This document shows positions 35,981-48,528 of a DNA stretch of 64,000 bases, piece by piece. Both the position numbers and the translations under genes were made by a program. Within the stretch, counting starts at the first letter, position 1. The number at the start of each line of letters is the position of its first letter. Source of the stretch: Entrophospora sp. SA101 (lineage: Eukaryota; Glomeromycota; Glomeromycetes; Entrophosporales; Entrophosporaceae); NCBI GenBank assembly GCA_958430865.1, contig CAUDNR010002224.1:65515-129514 (forward strand), read 5' to 3'. The notes under the pieces are model-generated. The model did no database searches. It worked only from the letters and a program-made list of their open reading frames with translations, and was not told where the DNA came from.

Positions 35981-38275
35981 ATGGATAGTTACCACATAGG
36001 GTAACTCCGCTCTTTTCAATAATAGAAACAAGGAAATTTAAAATTAGAATATACGAATTAATCTACATAAGTCCAAGTCGCTCCAAACGAATACCATTTA
36101 TGGTAAAACAATCAATTAATCGTTAAAGATCTACCATGGAATTCAGGAATTATAGCACTATCAATCTCATTTGCATAAACCTCATAAGGTTTAATCCAGA
36201 GAAATGGGTCAAGACCCCAGGAAAAAGAAGAATGGACCTCGTGAGGGGTATTTACCACCAGATAATATTAATATTCTAGTTCATCTGATTCAAAACCATT
36301 TGTCAAAGTGCCTTTGCCTTATTTTCCCAATTTTTATGTTTTCTTTTTGCTTTCCGTGCTTAACTTTACTTTTGGGATATTTGAGTCCAAATAAAAAACA
36401 AACAAACCTCGTTATTTGATATCACATATTTATGTTCAACAAATTTAGTCTTTGTTAAATAGATCATGCATGATGCTGCTTTACCAAAATAAATATTTGA
36501 ATAAAAAATATCAATTGTAACGTAGCTGAGGAAGAAAGTTCTACCATTTTAATCGATTATTAGTTTTTTATATAATGAATTTATTTGGTAATTCAAACTA
36601 AACCATTTATCTCATTTAAAAAATTATTTTATAAATTATAAAGGATGTTGAACGTCAATGTGAATCTGTTAATAAAAAACTAATTCGCCAACATTGGATT
36701 GGAATTCCACCGAGATTTTTTAACAGCATTGAATATTCTGTCTATTATAACCTTCCAAATTCGGCTTTTTTCTTCAAAAAAGATTGCAGCAACATTTTTT
36801 ATTAAAATAATTGATAATACAAGGAATAGGAAATCATACAAGTCCGATAATTAAAATTAATTTAATTTTTTAATTTTTAATAATGAAGTAAAAAATATAT
36901 ATCTTTTGATAGTCATGATAACTATCTCGCTGCCAGAGTTAAACTGGCTTTTTAAATAGGGGTTTGAAATCACTTTTAAGCAAGCATTGGATTTCTGAAG
37001 GAACTCGAATAAAGATAATAATCATATTAATTCATTTTTTATATTGAAATAGTATTATTAGTTTTTTTTAATATAAAGAACTCTCTGCAATAAATTTGCC
37101 ATTCTTCTGGTAAGTTTATTAGTATTAGTACTTTCAATAAAACAATTATTGAATTTACATTTGATTAAGTTTCATTTCTTTTATTAACATATCTCTATTA
37201 CCATAGCTAACATAGGCATAAAATACATATAGATGGAAGATTTGTGTAAATTGTATTTTCATCAATGGCAAAGTTTATGTTATATTTTATACATAAAGGA
37301 AAAAGATATGTTTTTTTATAACAGGAATTGGTAATTTATATAAATATGCAATCATTCACATCTACAAAATAAATATTTTTTATCTTTTACCATTAAATCA
37401 TTGTAATTTATATTTCATTATCAAATACTAACATTTTAATCGTCACAATAAACTTGAACAAGAATAAAATGGAGAAAGCCTTAGTTCAGTTTAAAAGAAA
37501 TCGAATTGACAGAAGAGGAATCGGAGAGTGAATGCCACTAGTAGAATGATATCAAATCAGAGGTCGTAATTGGCTACTCAATATACAATAGATAGATTGT
37601 TGTAACATGCTGATTGTGTCAATTTATGGCATCATTCGGTAAGTAATCAGGTTATTTTGGCAGCAATTTCAAAGTCTAATCGAATACCTTTTGGTTTACT
37701 AATTGATATTAATTGATTAAAACATTCACATTGATTCTTTATTTTATTTCAATCGATATGCTATAATGAATATCTGGTTGAACTTTATTTAATTAATCGG
37801 ACATCATTCAGATGGTTATTTAAAATCAGCCAGCATTCTGGTTAGTATTAACCGTGAGTTATATGTGTATCTAATTGCTTTTTATTTTATTTTAAATTTA
37901 TAATGAATGCGAATTGATTTATTTTCAAATAATAAAAACCAAATTTTGGAATTGATTCTTTTATAACAGAATCCTTTTGTTCTTTGAATGTTCTCTTTGG
38001 ATTGGTAGCTTGTTTAGAAATCAAATAGCATTCAATCATTAGGCGATTGAAACCTACATATCAGAAGATCAAGAAGATAATAAGTATATTTGTTGTTAAA
38101 AATGTGTCATGATTTTTTTGTTGGCTTTATCTGAGCTAACAAAAGTTTTGTGAGGCAGCACAGGAGGAATGTGAGTAGGTGACTATATTATTTGTAATAC
38201 CTTTCTTAATGTCAATCAACAAATAAATTATACCTTTCCCGGTCTTTGCTTCTTTCTCTTGAACCATGTCAGTTT
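35981..38275. other. Right part of unit B, no convincing gene
   Basis: From 37473 it diverges from copy A by several percent with indels. It ends in the minus-strand exon tail MVQEKEAKTGKG (38230-38275), which is cut exactly where unit D begins. Confidence 0.4.
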
Positions 38276-38502
38276 TAACCCCTGATCAAAATAACAGAAT
38301 TCGATCAAGGGGTTAATAATATTCGCTGACCACCAATCTTCACTTGTACTTGGGATTATATAATTTCGACCATATATATCTACCCGCCTTATACTACAGA
38401 GAATATATAATGAATATTAATTAGCCAATTAATCTCTAAAATTAACAATTCATTAAAATTACTTACAATGCTTGAATGGCATTCACAACATAAATTTTGT
38501 GA
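38276..38502. repeat. Inserted hairpin-headed segment at the start of unit D
   Basis: Begins TAACCCCTGATC ... GATCAAGGGGTTA. Relative to the uninterrupted exon at 18196-18289, about 225 bases are inserted here between DMVQEKEAK and the lysine-rich start. The same segment begins unit A at 4846. A small inserted element is the simplest reading; its right boundary is approximate. Confidence 0.45.
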
Positions 38503-38695
38503 TGATATTTGAATCATTCGTGGATTTTTTTTTGTCTTGTTTTTTTTTATTTTATTCTAAAATAATCAATAGAAACCAATTATTACCAACAAGTAAAGTT
38601 GTTTAAATAGTAGCCAATATGATTATAATAATTATTAATTAAAAGGCCCAAGATTGATCCCAGGTAAATAAATATCTTGATTGGTGAAGAGAAAC

Positions 38696-38806
38696 AGGTA
38701 ATCCAATACTTGAACATATTTGTAGTGTCACCTTGGAATATGGTGAATGTATGCCAGATTATATTCTAGGACAAACAATGTGTAGCTTTATTTCTAAGAT
38801 GAGATA
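38696..38806 (+). pseudogene. ERCC1/Rad10 exon relic (unit D)
   Basis: Same sequence as 5266-5376: exon 3 of the intact gene with a one-base insertion and a lost splice donor. Confidence 0.75.
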
Positions 38807-39750
38807 CCAAACATATTTTCTCGATTTTGTTTTTTTTAAAAATAAAAATAAAAAATAAACTTGAACTTTGCTGTTAAAGATAAAGTAAAACTGCACACCA
38901 TTAAAATTTTTTAACAAATATCTTGTGTGGAATTCTCTGTATAAAGAAAGCTACGACTATTTAAAAACATTGTTACTTTTTTCTTCAAAGCTGAAGATAG
39001 GTAGGTGGTCGAGTAAGTGTAAAATACCTTAATCTTTCATATGGTTAATAAGTTTTAAAGAGACTCATAAAACTTGTTTAATAGCATTGCATTAAGAAAT
39101 GCAAGTGTATAATGAATTTTCCAAAACGAAGAATTAAACACAATGACTTTTTTATTATAAAAAGTGGGTACTATATATATAAAGAATAGAAAAATATTTA
39201 TAATAATGAAATATTTAATTCTAATTGTTATCTTATAATTAAAGGTATCCATCAATTGAAAGGTTATATATACATTTATTTATAGAGAAGGTGATAAGAG
39301 ATTAAACAATACGATTTAATTTGTTCATATTGATGTTGTAAAATTGTAAAATTTTCATATTAATCATATTAATTATAATAAACCTGAAAGTGTTAATGGC
39401 AATCTATAGTAACAAAAATATTTAACTAGATTTTTTTCAAAATAATGTAGGTTCCTAACATATTTTTCGAATAAAATATCAAGGAAACATACATATTTCT
39501 TTATTATATTAATGGGTAATGATAAATAATAAGATTTATTTTATTTTTATTTTACAATGTCATTCACATAACAAGATATTCAATTTTGCATTTGGTATTT
39601 TGCGCGGTCGCCAAAATTATTATTATACTATTTGATGTAGCTTTAGATGGTTAAACGATCTGATCCGAAAAGAGTTGGTATGTAACCATTAATCAATAGA
39701 AAATATTTCAGGAAAATTCTAAATTATCAAATTGATATATATAATCATTA
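38807..39750. other. Non-coding part of unit D
   Basis: Same as 5377-6320. Confidence 0.4.
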
Positions 39751-39987
39751 CAGTCAGGGATACTTCTTTGTTATATCTATGTTACATTTTCTAAAAATAA
39801 ATCGGTTTATAATAATTGAAAGAATAAAGATTATTATTTTTTATTCAACGAAAAGATCTGCACAGAATTTAGCCAATTAGAATTTCTTTTCATGATGTCG
39901 ATGATTACAGGGTATTATCCCTGATTGAATTTAGCCAATCAGAATTTCTTCTAGAATTTTTCATACAATCGATCATTACGGTATTTA

Positions 39988-39997
39988 NNNNNNNNNN
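39988..39997. other. Assembly gap (10 N)
   Basis: Ten N, between unit D and the kinase fragment. The left contig ends inside a repeat. Confidence 1.
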
Positions 39998-40347
39998 CTC
40001 CAGAATGTTATATTAAGTTAGCATACAGATGCACAGATGCTGATCCTGAAAAAAGACCAACAGCAAATGAAATTATTAAAATTATTTATTTTTGGAAAAA
40101 TGCTATGAGATCATATCAGGGTGGATATTCTAAAGAACAGCTTGATGAATTAAGAAAGATGAAAAAAATATTTGAGGAAGCAGATAAAAAACCCTTTAAT
40201 CCTTCAACAATTACAGCAACTATTCATCCAGATGCTGTTTATACAAGTAGGTTATTGAATTTTACAAATCTTCCTCAGCCTGTAAACTCCAATAAAGTTA
40301 CAATTATTAGCAACAATGATGGTAATTATCAATTATTTGATTATTAA
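39998..40347 (+). CDS. Protein kinase, C-terminal part only (5' cut by gap)
   Basis: The frame is open from the gap: PECYIKLAYRCTDADPEKRP, then TANEIIKIIYFWKNAM, a basic-acidic linker, and a tail HPDAVYTSRLLNFTNL ending QLFDY and TAA. The C-x-x-x-DPEKRPTA segment is the conserved end of the protein kinase fold (subdomain XI, with the invariant Arg). The HPxAxYTS tail is what I recall for the expanded tyrosine-kinase-like family of Rhizophagus. The catalytic lobes should lie in the missing sequence. Decayed SNQIDLD/SNQMDLD repeats after the stop (40399, 40621) each follow an acceptor-like ATAG and may be alternative last exons. Confidence 0.8.
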
Positions 40348-41856
40348 TCTTAAAATTCAATATTGGCATTAATATTATTTTTAAATAATCATTTTATAGA
40401 ATCTAATCAAATTGATTTAGATAGTATTAATAATGGTAATTATTTGATTATTGATTTAAATTCAATATCAATATCAATATTAATTAAATTAATCATATTT
40501 ATAGATTTTAATCAAATGAATTTGAATGGTAATTATCATTATTTATTTATTAGTTTTAAAATTAAATATCAATTTCAACATTAATATTATTTTTATTATG
40601 TGATAAATTATTATATTATAGATTCTAATCAAATGGATTTAGATATTTAAATTTATGAATAAATTTTATTCATCTGATTGTTGGAATTTTGCATTAGGCT
40701 TTTTATTATAAGGAAGTGTACAAAAACTTATTATTATTATCATTTTTTTTAAAATATTAGATACTTTATATTTGTCTAAATCCTTCCTTGCAATTGAAGT
40801 GACCTATTACCATGCCTATTATTATTGTAATTATTATTATTATTGTAATTATTATTATTATTATTAGTATTTTTATATTCAAACATTTATATATATTTAC
40901 CTCAGATAAATTTGAATTAACCTTTGAGCTACACTCATTGATTAATTGCAAGCTTTTATATTCCATACTCATCAATTAAGTTATTTTATGAATTTATCTA
41001 ACAATTTTCTTGCTTACTGCCTCCTTTTTATACTTGGAAGACTTTGACAATCTGTGAGTGCACTTTATGGTACAATTTATGTATATTGGCAAAAGTTTCT
41101 TTGACTACTTAAAGCTTTATTAATTTGGTCTCTTTACAAGACTCCTTAAACTGTTCATTTAACAGCTGTATGTTAACAACAATTATATTAACACAAATAA
41201 AAAATGTGTTAAGGACTTTGGTTAATAAATTTCTGCACTTTACATTGGTTAATTATTACATCAGGAAATTTTTTCTAACATGGATTTACATGATTATTAC
41301 ACTATTTATGTAAGTTTACAGTGGGCCCCATAATATTATGCAATTATTACATTGAGTGTAAATATTACATAATTTTTTATGCAAATATTACAAATTTAGA
41401 TATTAAAATTTATGGACAGTGGGAAAATTTCCCAATGAAGTTCTATACCACTCTGATAACTAAGGACAATTAACCCACTGTTAATTTCTGACTACAAAAG
41501 TGTTCTATTAAGCAAAAAAAATAATAATTTGTAAAGAAATAATTTAATATTTCTGCCTTTACTCTTATGAGCAAAGCTCTGAAATATTAAAACAATTATT
41601 TCATTACTAGTTAATGTTAATTGATTAACCAGTTGTCTTTTCACTTGGTCAAAAAGTGAACTTATTTTATCTTTCCTTTTCACTGATTTCTTTAATAAAC
41701 AAGAGGAATGCCATGAAACTTTTTTTTTATAGTGCAAGTGTATAATTTCAAACATAGCTCAAGAGGTATCTGATAAATATATATGGTTGGCTCGGTCTAA
41801 AGACCTCCTAATGCTGCGCCATGCGGCCAAATTTCATAAATAGCAATTTTGTAATT
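40348..41856. other. Intergenic, with kinase 3' repeats and no other gene
   Basis: 40380-40650 contains three imperfect copies of a piece like the kinase 3' end. An (ATT)n-rich tract lies at 40820-40870. A CAGTGGGCCCCATAATATTA sequence at 41320 resembles the end of a DNA transposon, but no partner was seen. A minus-strand open frame at 41492-41755 is unrecognised. Confidence 0.4.
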
Positions 41857-41873
41857 CAGTCAGGGATATTTCC
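41857..41873 (+). mobile_element. Isolated left end of the CAGTCAGGG element family
   Basis: CAGTCAGGGATATTTCC matches the terminal repeat of the element at 6321-6588. No right end follows within 800 bases. Confidence 0.5.
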
Positions 41874-43744
41874 ATATCGGGATTCGATTCCAGAATGATC
41901 TACGCAATTTTAATAGGCTCTTGTGCATTCATTTCCGTTGTAAAAACTTCATGTTTCATGTGACTTTACACAAAAAAATTTTGTTGTAATTTTAAACCAT
42001 ATCATAAAAATAAACAAACAAACATTCATATTTTAATAATCACCAAAGAGTTTAAAATAATCACCCAGACTTCAAAAAGTAAATGAGAGCTAAAAAGAGG
42101 AAAATCTTGTAATTTTTTACAAAAATTCTTATTAATATTAATAATTTAAAAAGTACTACGAGAGGAATAGATAGTATAAAGCTTTCAGTTTCAGATTAAC
42201 TATTAACTAAGGTCCTCAGTAAGCTGGATCTCAAATATATTAGTTTAAAAAAAGAATGTTTTCGTTGATTAACTTTAAAAAAGAGTAATTTCGTTAATTA
42301 ATTTCTTATTAATAGTAACATAGGAATATATAGAGTAAAAATACTTCTAGTCTGGACAGTTACCTATCAATGAATATGTAATTTCGCTTTACATGTAAGA
42401 ATTATTCAAAATAATATTTATATATATATATATATATATTAAATTTATTAAATTTATACATATATTAAATTATTAAATTTATATATTTATTGTTTTATGA
42501 ATTATTAGAGTTTATATTTAATGGGCAAGGTGAAATGGAAAAAATCTATGAGATCATGTCTGAGTTTCTATGATGATGGTGCATTTATTTAATGTTTATA
42601 CTATTACAAAAATACAATTTCTTCCAATATGCATAACAACAATTTCCATGAATATTAATATGTATTTACGCTTTACTCTCAAGTCAGGTATGTCTTCACT
42701 AAACCAAATTTATTAAATATTACCTCATTAAAAGAAAAAATAGAGACAAATATAAAATAAGAGGAAATTATTATGCATAGAACTATCATGAATTCATTGT
42801 TTGAGATAGGTTTATTATCATTACGAAAATATATAATTCAAAGACAAGGTCAAGGTCAGTTTTTATTTATTTATTATTTTATTAATTATTAACTAACTAT
42901 TCTAACTATTATGAGTTTTTCCAACTACTTTTTTAAGTTAAGGAAATTATAATGTTATTATACATGTTAAAGATTCAATTATCTAGCTCTCCAATTTCTT
43001 AAATGTAAATTAAAGATAAACAACCTTTCTTTTGAGAATAATTAATGAATGATTTGAATTCAGAATTAAAGAAATATTACAATTTAAAATGTTAGGAATA
43101 ATATTTCTTGGTAATTTCTGCAAGTTAATTATTTTATGGAAATTATATGACCAATCAATAAAGCTTTCGCCATGTTTTTCTTGTTTTCTTTTTCATTAAA
43201 GATTATTTAACGAAAAGATCTGCACGGAATTTAGCCAATCAAAATTTCTTTTCATAACGTCGATCATTACAGGGTATTATCCCTGGTTGAATTTAACCAA
43301 TCAGAATTTCTTCTAGAATTTTTCATACAATCGATCATTACGGTATTTAGTATTTCCATCTATGGAAATATCCCTGACTGCATTAGCAGTGTTGAAATTT
43401 CGTTGTGTAACTATTACAAATTTAGAAACTATATATATATATATATATATTCAAAAATTAAAATTTTGATTGGTGTGTAATGTTACTCCTCACATTCCCC
43501 ACACTGGATTTTCAACACTAATCATTAGCCAATCAAATCAAATTTCACGTGATATCTTGGTGACAATTTTTAACCAATCAAATATGATCGACGAAAATGT
43601 CCACTATGCTACACAAATTTGATGTAATTATCCAATTATTCAGTAAACAATATCAAATATGTATAAATACGGCTTTGATTTTAAAAAAATTCAAAAAAAA
43701 AAATATATATTATTATATTATATATTTATTGTAAATATACATAA

Positions 43745-44796
43745 ATGAATATTAATACGAAAAAAACAAATCATTTATTGATTTTAAGATTATTTCAAAT
43801 TTTATTCTCAATTATAGCATTTGGATTAGGTAAATAACTGATATCAATAACTGATAATTGATATAATGGATATTAATTTTCTTATTTCCACACAGAAATA
43901 ACGCAAATAGTGTTTTGGGTATTATTACATAAGTCAGTTATTGTTACATATTATACTACTTATTATTATAATAAAATTCGATAGTAAGTTCCTTTTTTAT
44001 TATTTCAATCTCTCAAATTACATATTTAATTACTGTTTTTTTATTTATTTTTTGTTCTATTCATTAACCATGTTAATAGTTATTATGCAGTGAAATGGCT
44101 TTATTTTACAGTTGTCATTACGTCTGTGCTGATCATAGGTAAATTAATTAAATAATGACAATGATGATGATAATGGTTAATGATTATTATGATTTAATGA
44201 CGATAATAATTAATTAATGATTATTTTTTATTATTAGGATATTTTATTATATTTTATAAGAAAAGATTAAAAAGTGGTCCATATAAAAAAGATTATTTTA
44301 TTGACAGGTAAACAGTTTATTTAATTAGAGATTTCTTGTTTTTAGTCAAAGCATTTAATTAATTCATTAATTAATCAATGATTCAATTTTTTTCTAAAAA
44401 TTATAATCATCTAGTGGACTATTCGTTGTATGGATACTTACAAGTATGTCTTGCTTTTTTGTTTTTTCGAAAAATCACAAATTAAATTGCAATTAAATTA
44501 ATTCACTTGTATATTTTTTTTTTCAATCAATTAAAGGTATCAATTATAAATCAACAACTTATCAGAAATTAACAGCACTTCCAATACAATGCGCAGAAAT
44601 CAGCTCAGTTCCTACTGAATATTCAATCTTATGTTACATGTACACCATATGTATGATTCTAAATTTCTTCATAGCTGCTAGTTACATATTATCATTCGTA
44701 ATTTCTTTTCATTTATACCACTATCATCATCAATGCCATGATCAAGCTTACAAAGCAATAAAGAATAACAGAGAAGAAGATGATAAAATTTTTTGA
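43745..44796 (+). CDS. Four-transmembrane protein, MARVEL-like (copy C)
   Basis: Same six exons and product as 6953-8004 (offset 36792). All three copies are intact, in contrast to the neighbouring FBPase. Confidence 0.75.
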
Positions 44797-44959
44797 AAAA
44801 ATCATTTTATTTGAGTTTTGATTTTTAATTATTAATATGTATAATATAATATATGATTGACATCATTATGTGATTATTACAGATAATAAATATACTATTT
44901 AAACTAGAAAAAATAAAATTATTCCATATAATTTTTGAATTCTTATAGTAAATAAGATA

Positions 44960-45319
44960 TGGATGTTTATTCGGATCAACCTCTCCAACCACTGATACCA
45001 ATACTAGTAATTCATTTCAATCACAAGAAGAACATAAATTAAAAATGGCAAAACAAGAACAAGAACACAGCAACAAAAAGGACAACAACGATGGCAACAT
45101 TGCCACAATAATTATCAACAAGGACATCATAATTATCGACAGCAACATCAACAAGGACAATATTCATCAGCTCAACAACAATCTCAATCAACACATTCTC
45201 CAGCCTATTAACTTTCCTTCAAATTCATCATCACCATATCCTTATAACTCAGTAACTTTGCCACAGCAACAACCACCTTCATTCAACCAAAATATCAATA
45301 AAAAAGATTATAGTTTATA
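44960..45319 (+). pseudogene. Gln/Asn/His-rich coding remnant (copy C)
   Basis: Identical to 8168-8527. Confidence 0.3.
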
Positions 45320-45320
45320 A

Positions 45321-47322
45321 TCATTTCAAAAGTATTTATCATTTTTTTCTTAAATTGCTTAATTTTATTATGGTCATTCATAATAATAAATAAAAATATA
45401 TTTAATTAGATCAAAAAACAATGATAAACAAATTAAATAACTCAGAAGAGCCATATGGTAATTATTATAATCATAATAATAATAAGGAATTTCTCATATA
45501 TCACATTAATAATTTTAACTTTTAATCAAGGAATGCAAATTGCTGATGGCAAAATGAAAATGAGTTCTGGTTTACTTAAATTTGAAACTATTTCAGATTT
45601 AGGAATTTATAACACATCTTCTATAAACCAAGGAATTGTAAAAATTAAAAATTGAATTCCAAATTATAAATTCCATAGATGTTTATTATTGGTGATGAAG
45701 TTTATGATGATAAAATTTTTCTGATAATAAAGTTTTTCTTCTATATTTTGAATCAAATTTCCACATTACCATCAACAATCCACGAAACAAAAAAAATGTC
45801 AAATGTAAATGTTCCACTACATAAAAAACTTGCAAACAATCCTAATATATTTCCAATAACCCTTTGCAATAATTTGGAAATAGTGATGCTAAAAAATTTT
45901 TGAATAATAGCCTAATTCTTTAAAACTTTCATTAAATATTTGATGCCACCTAAATTCAAAGTCAAATAGATATTATAAATAATTTAAAAAGATTTAGAGT
46001 TAGAAGTTATATCTATGCATGTGCATGTGTATGTATGTATACGTACCCTTCACTCCATAAATCTTTTGGGTTTGATGATAATCATGCTTTATTAAATAAT
46101 GGCTCTGATTCAAATAATGTCCTCCTCAACCAATTCCTAATCCTTGCTATTATTGTTGTTGTTTTTAATAGAAATCATTGAAGAGATACAGAGAAAAGAA
46201 TATTTGCAATATTATTATTATTGGTATTATTAGTAGCATTTAATAATAATAACAATTTATTTGTGATTGGTGATGAAATATTTTCCATGAACCTGCTGAT
46301 ATTAAGAGAAGTTGTTCATAAATAGAATTCATATTAATATATAGAAATATACTATATAATAATATTGTTGATTAAGTAACAAATGATGCAGATGCTGATA
46401 ATGATATGTGATCTAATGTTTGATCCATTAGGAGCAGTTGTGATGGTGGTGATGATGATGCCAATTTAATGATGCAGTTATATAGTCCATTATTCTCAGA
46501 ACATATGGTCTATCAGATATTGAGATGGTGAATGATTCCATGAATATTAAGCAGACCTCTCAAATTTGAAACATTTCAAGAAGGCTAAATAATCTTGACA
46601 ATAAATATGATTTAAGATTTATTTGTTCCTTTTTTTAATTGAGTCAGTAAAGTTGGTAGAGTTGATGATTTTATCATTAGTGCAACTCAAATTATCTTAG
46701 TGAAATAGTGCCCATATGAAAGGTTTGAAATCTTTTTCTATTTCTTTTTGTGTTCTTTTTATTCTAGTTTCTGTTGATTTTTTCAATCATGACAACATTT
46801 TGAATGTTAAAGATGCTATTATAACAGGAATTGACAAATGATTTTTACATGAAAGCTTGTTGCAACAATTAAAGATAACAAGTAAATTGATAAAATCACC
46901 AATATTAATTAATATTAACATTATTATATATGTAGAAAATGTAAACTTTTTTGTTATTATTAACAAGTTTCCAAAAAAAATAAATCTAATCATCATTTTT
47001 TTTAATATACAGGTGTTAGCAGAAAGGATCTACATGTAAGTCTATTACTATTATAGATTCATGGAAAGTACAAAATAAAGATAGTAATAGTCTATACTAA
47101 CTTTTCGTCTTTCTTAATTTTATATATTCATTTAGTAATAATAATAATAATAAAAATAATAATGATATATAATTTTTTTTGTTCGCATAAATATTTTGTG
47201 AACACGAAAATTTATATTATCATCAAGTGAAAGAGATCTAATGCTCGATATTTCAGGCTTAAATTTTTTCATTTCAAATTAAATAATCGTAGAAAAAATT
47301 TTTATTTGGTTTTCATTTCATT
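45321..47322. other. Unit interior without a convincing gene (copy C)
   Basis: Same content as 8529-10530. Confidence 0.4.
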
Positions 47323-48450
47323 TCATTGCCTCTCTTTGAAATCAGCATAGAATTTTTCTATATTTTCAACATCATCTTTGCTACCCAAGAAAAATAGGAC
47401 ATCCGGAATGAATAGATTCCAGTACAATATCAAGCACTCGTTTCCTACCATCTGTAACTTGCCACTCACCATTTTGTTCAGCCAAAAAGACAATTCATAC
47501 AAGATACGAAGCTTGCCATTTTTTGATTTTTTGTCACCTGGATATGCGGATATTTCACTGTATAACAGAATTGAACCAATGTAACGAGTTGAATAAGGAT
47601 TTTTACCGAGAATCGAAATGTTTCTTACATGGTTCATATCAATATTTTTCATTTCCCTCACTTATTGAACATATCTTTCCACGAGATGGAATTATGATCT
47701 GTGTTAGTTGAGCGAGAGTGATCGAGGAAATAAATAAATCAACTAACTATAATAATTGGATGGATAGATTAATTAGATGTATTAATGTTTACATTAGGAT
47801 GAGTAAGAATAAATTTTCCAATTGCCTAAAAAGATAAAAAAAATAAAATCATATGTAATTGTCAACAAAATTAATGATTATTAATTAATTGTCCTTACGT
47901 CAAATAGTTACTACCAGCGTCGGATCAAATACCGTCAACAATGATTGAATATTCGTCCTTCCGAAACCATTTACAGCAAACTTTACCAGATGAAAAAAAT
48001 GTATCAACAAAATCTCATTGGAAATCACATCCCTATTTTTTTTTGTTCTTTACCTGAAATATTTGTTGAATCACCTGCAAGTCCAATTCTGAATTATTTG
48101 GGAAGGGAAAAGAAGGTAATTCTTTGGTTTCAATTCATAAATTACATATGATATATATATATCAATTATTGACAATTATTATTATTAATTACTATTAATT
48201 GCTGTTATTTATTACTTACAAATTCAAAAGTCTAGCTTTTCTAACCTTATTAGCTACAAATCTACAACCAAGTTGAATTGCATTTAACAATGTTGTCAAA
48301 TCGCCACCTGTATCTTTATGTTTATGTTGTTCATCAAGAACATGTCTTGTCAATGTGATAATATCAGTTGTAACCTTTACTTCGGCTGAACTATTTATTT
48401 TATATTTACTTGATTTGTTTGTATTGCAAACACATGCACGATTATTTCCT
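47323..48450 (-). pseudogene. Fructose-1,6-bisphosphatase pseudogene (copy C, better preserved N terminus)
   Basis: The N-terminal exon (about 48440-48222) is undamaged: TTDIITLTRHVLDEQHKHKD, then TLLNAIQLGCRFVANKVRKA, followed by a good GTAAGT donor. Splicing to an AATTCAG acceptor near 48095 gives IGLAGDSTNISGKEQKK, after which the frame breaks (TGA). Near 47930 the metal-site segment reads FDP and then AGSN only after a frame change. The C-terminal exon (47323-47625) is the same as in A and B. No start codon in frame is visible, although an ATG exists one frame over. Lesions differ from those of A and B in the middle exons, so decay was partly independent. Dead as an enzyme unless the middle region is misassembled. 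Confidence 0.8.
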
Positions 48451-48528
48451 CCATATTTATTTAAAAAAAAAAAATGTCTCAACAAGTAAAAAAAAGCGCG
48501 GATTCTCCAGATAGCAATAATAATAATC
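48440..48528. promoter_or_regulatory. Compact divergent promoter between FBPase and IMPACT-ERCC1
   Basis: The first conserved FBPase codons (minus) and the possible ATG of the plus gene (48474) are separated by only a few tens of bases containing a poly-A tract. Any promoter must therefore be shared or overlap the coding starts. No TATA box is obvious. Confidence 0.35.

Larger units (their letters stand above)
26597..37472. repeat. Duplication core, copy B
   Basis: Identical in all compared lines to 6505-17380 (copy A). The first difference on the right is at 37473. Confidence 0.85.
38276..39987. repeat. Unit D (copy of 4846-6557), ending at an assembly gap
   Basis: Identical to the left flank of A from about 38364 to 39987. 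It stops within the CAGTCAGGG element, at the N gap. Confidence 0.85.
42651..47809. repeat. Duplication copy C
   Basis: Identical to 25951-31109 and, from 43297, to copy A. Unlike B it has contiguous unique sequence on its left (42080-42650), so this left junction is directly assembled. Confidence 0.85.

Noticed and set aside
41780..41900. Possible tRNA or SINE (GATTCGATTCC with an A-box-like TGGCTCGGTCT)
   Set aside because: A and B boxes are about 90 bases apart, the T-stem does not pair, and the stretch overlaps the CAGTCAGGG element end.
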